NCBI GenBank assembly: GCA_028679035.1
Contig: JAJRCL010000203.1
Location: forward strand, 1-5,728
DNA from: Methanomicrobiales archaeon
GTDB lineage: Archaea; Halobacteriota; Methanomicrobia; Methanomicrobiales; JACTUA01
DNA length: 5,728 nt
Direction: 5' to 3'
A model generated the notes under the pieces. The model saw nothing but the letters and a program-made list of their open reading frames with translations. It did no database searches and was not told the DNA's origin. Shown piece by piece: positions 4,715 through 5,728 of this stretch (position 1 is its first letter; each line of letters begins with the position of its first letter). The position numbers and the translations under genes were made by a program.

Positions 4715-5274
4715 ATGCCCTCAATTGTTGAGAGTGTAATGAAGGAGCTGTCGTGGGGAAACAACCTTTCAACTCTGAGCAAATCTGTTGGTGGGGATGA
4801 AAAAGCCGTGAGTTCGGCGATTGGCATGGGACTCCCCTGATTGTTGGTTCCAAAGCGAACAATGCACAAAAGCCCGGCAGGGCTGACATGCTTACAAAAA
4901 TGCTATCGCAATCGGGAAGCAGCAACCCTATGGACAATATCAGCGGATTCCTGGGCAATCCGGCCGTTGCCGGGGGTGGGGATACGGTCAGCACCTTCCT
5001 GGGGAATCAGATGGGCCCGATCCAGAATGCAATCTCTCAAAAGACCGGACTTCCCCCTGCCGTCGTTGGCAAGGTTCTGGCAATCGTAACACCCATGGTC
5101 ATGGATTCCTTCAGTAAAATGTTTGGGCAGCAGAAGATGGATGCGAAAGGGCTCTCCACGCTGCTCGGGGACCAGTCGAAGATGGCAATGCAGGCATCAC
5201 CCGATGCAGCGAACATAGGCAAACAACTGCTGCCCGCGCAGGAGGAAAGTGGCGGGATCCTGGGCAAGCGCTGA
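4715..5274 (+). pseudogene. DUF937 (YidB-like) protein gene, split by a one-base frameshift
   Basis: The gene begins at ATG 4715 and encodes 41 residues starting MPSIVESVMKELSWGNNLST, ending ...IGMGLP at a TGA (4838-4840). From CTG 4837 the -1 frame continues as LIVGSKANNAQKPGR and runs to TGA 5272-5274, for 145 residues. Read together they give a 186-residue DUF937-like protein with the family's repeated pattern: GLP-LIVGSKANN, then PMDNISGFLGNP and QKTGLPPAVVGKVLAIVTP. One extra C in the CCCC run (4834-4837) would restore the whole frame. The family's function is poorly known; it has hydrophobic, Gly-rich helical repeats. The break may be a true loss, a sequencing error in a homopolymer or, less likely, a programmed -1 slip, since the last Pro codon CCC can re-pair one base back. 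The downstream ATG at 4888 alone would give only 128 residues and lose conserved sequence. The dodecin gene follows 57 bases later. Confidence 0.8.
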
Positions 5275-5280
5275 AGAAAG

Positions 5281-5321
5281 TACTAAAAAGCTGAACAAAC
5301 CAATCATAACATGTTCGGGAG
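5281..5321 (+). promoter_or_regulatory. Possible promoter and ribosome binding site for the dodecin gene
   Basis: TACTAAAAAG (5281-5290) resembles a box A and would start transcription near 5312. GGGAG (5317-5321), ten bases before the GTG at 5332, is the only usable Shine-Dalgarno-like site. The dodecin could instead be read through from the DUF937 gene. Confidence 0.33.
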
Positions 5322-5331
5322 TTGAACTGAG

Positions 5332-5568
5332 GTGAAAGATACAACCATAATCGAGAATTTACCGGTTGAAAAGATAGTGGAGTTAATTGGCATTTCGCAC
5401 AATGGGTGGGAAGAAGCAGCTGCAATTGCCGTGAAGGAAGCAGCGAAAACCGTCAGAAATATCAAGGAAGTTGATGTGAAGCGCTTTACCGCGAAAGTAG
5501 AAAAAGATACGATTGTAGAATATCGAGCTATTATTAAAATTACGTTTAAAGTGGAGAGAGAGATCTGA
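5332..5568 (+). CDS. Dodecin family flavin-binding protein
   Basis: A 78-residue dodecin, a small cytoplasmic protein that assembles into a hollow dodecamer and stores or buffers flavins. The family pattern is clear from residue 13 on: strand EKIVELIGIS, then GWEEAAAIAVKEAAKTVRNI (the single helix), then two strands FTAKVEKDTIVEYRAIIKITFKVE. Trp26 matches the Trp that stacks on the isoalloxazine ring. Where the Halobacterium protein has Gln55, this one has Arg65, a substitution also seen in some other members by recollection. The start is GTG 5332, with GGGAG ten bases upstream; the in-frame ATG at 5311 is cut off by a TGA at 5323. This gives about ten residues before the first strand, slightly longer than the usual 65-70 residue form; a start at the GTG of 5377 would cut into the first strand. 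It is followed at once by a hairpin terminator. Its GC content is visibly lower than that of the minus-strand genes. Confidence 0.92.
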   Translation: MKDTTIIENLPVEKIVELIGISHNGWEEAAAIAVKEAAKTVRNIKEVDVKRFTAKVEKDTIVEYRAIIKITFKVEREI

Positions 5569-5569
5569 C

Positions 5570-5595
5570 ATCCTCTCTTTTAGAGGATTCTTTTT
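5570..5595 (+). terminator. Hairpin plus T-tract terminator of the dodecin gene
   Basis: ATCCTCT (5570-5576) pairs perfectly with AGAGGAT (5582-5588) around the loop CTTTT, and is followed by TCTTTTT (5589-5595). It begins two bases after the dodecin TGA. The form is a textbook intrinsic-type terminator, unusually complete for an archaeal gene. Confidence 0.82.
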
Positions 5596-5630
5596 GTCAT
5601 ACTCAAGAATTTTTATCCCTGCGTCAGAAG

Positions 5631-5648
5631 AAAAAAAATAATAAAAAG
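5631..5648 (-). terminator. T-rich tract, possible terminator of a gene entering from the right
   Basis: Read on the minus strand this is a T-rich run with eight T in a row (5638-5631), about 20 bases after the possible stop at 5659-5657. It would end a minus-strand gene converging on dodecin. Read on the plus strand, the same AT-rich block could instead be a promoter for a gene starting near 5702. Confidence 0.3.
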
Positions 5649-5656
5649 CGAATTCT

Positions 5657-5728
5657 TCACGTCGCCCCAGGCTTGCCGAGCAGAAGTTTCAGTACTGAGA
5701 TATGAGACTGGTGGTCTCTGATAATATG
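5657..5728 (-). CDS. Possible C-terminal end of a minus-strand gene running off the right edge
   Basis: An open minus-strand frame enters at 5728 and ends with TGA at 5659-5657. It gives 23 residues (HIIRDHQSHISVLKLLLGKP then GAT), with a helix-like hydrophobic stretch, followed by a T-rich tract. The protein is not recognised. A competing reading is a plus-strand start at ATG 5702 (MRLVVSDNM, open to the edge), without a ribosome binding site. The window is too short to choose firmly. Confidence 0.27.
   Translation of the reverse strand, partial: HIIRDHQSHISVLKLLLGKPGAT

Noticed and set aside
4690..4810. The 11-base word AAAAAGCCGTG occurs at 4690-4700 and again at 4800-4810.
   Set aside because: The second copy is inside coding sequence, flanks differ, there are only two copies, and no element boundaries are visible.
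4668..4994. Minus-strand 108-codon frame opposite the DUF937 gene.
   Set aside because: It is a shadow of the DUF937 coding sequence and promoter, with no ribosome binding site or recognisable product.
4888..5274. ATG 4888 as the true start of a complete 128-residue DUF937 protein.
   Set aside because: Conserved DUF937-like sequence continues upstream in the same frame to 4837 and then in the other frame to 4715, so the short form would be a fragment.

Overview
The window looks like a piece of a methanogenic archaeon's chromosome, most likely of the Methanomicrobiales type. This is inferred from gene content and style, not from a marker gene. The clues are a ferredoxin-tailed aldo/keto reductase, a lipoprotein serpin, a DUF937 protein and a dodecin, together with AT-rich box-A-like promoters, T-tract terminators and a mixture of strong Shine-Dalgarno genes and almost leaderless ones. 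The genus cannot be fixed from this sequence. There is no rRNA or tRNA gene, CRISPR array, insertion sequence or phage gene.

Layout. (1) 1-393 (+) is the C-terminal, iron-sulfur part of an aldo/keto reductase cut by the left edge. (2) 477-4441 is a run of five genes all on the minus strand. In transcription order they are a membrane-anchored zinc metallopeptidase (4441-3590), a stand-alone GyrI-like effector-binding protein (3303-2803), a small cupin (2561-2160), a lipoprotein serpin (2053-719) and a 59-residue ribbon-helix-helix-like protein (656-477). The gaps are 62 to 286 bases, and several carry their own TATA-like box, dyad or T-tract, so they read as separate transcription units rather than one operon. 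(3) 4715-5595 (+) holds a frameshifted DUF937 gene and then a dodecin gene closed by a clear hairpin plus T-tract terminator. (4) The right edge may contain the last 23 codons of a further minus-strand gene.

How the genes might work together. The serpin and the metallopeptidase are both predicted to act at or outside the membrane, but serpins trap serine or cysteine proteases, so they are not an obvious inhibitor-target pair. The GyrI-like protein and the cupin look like small-molecule-binding proteins. Dodecin buffers flavins. Nothing shows these genes forming one pathway; the neighbourhood reads as a set of mostly independent housekeeping and accessory genes.

The points most worth a second look are: the intact inhibitory hinge and predicted Thr-Ser bait bond of the archaeal serpin; a one-base frameshift at a C-run in the DUF937 gene, on a site that would also allow a -1 ribosomal slip; the very small ribbon-helix-helix gene with a perfect palindrome just before its start; a second GGAA/TTCC dyad directly upstream of the cupin TATA box; and an 11-bp dyad upstream of the GyrI-like gene.
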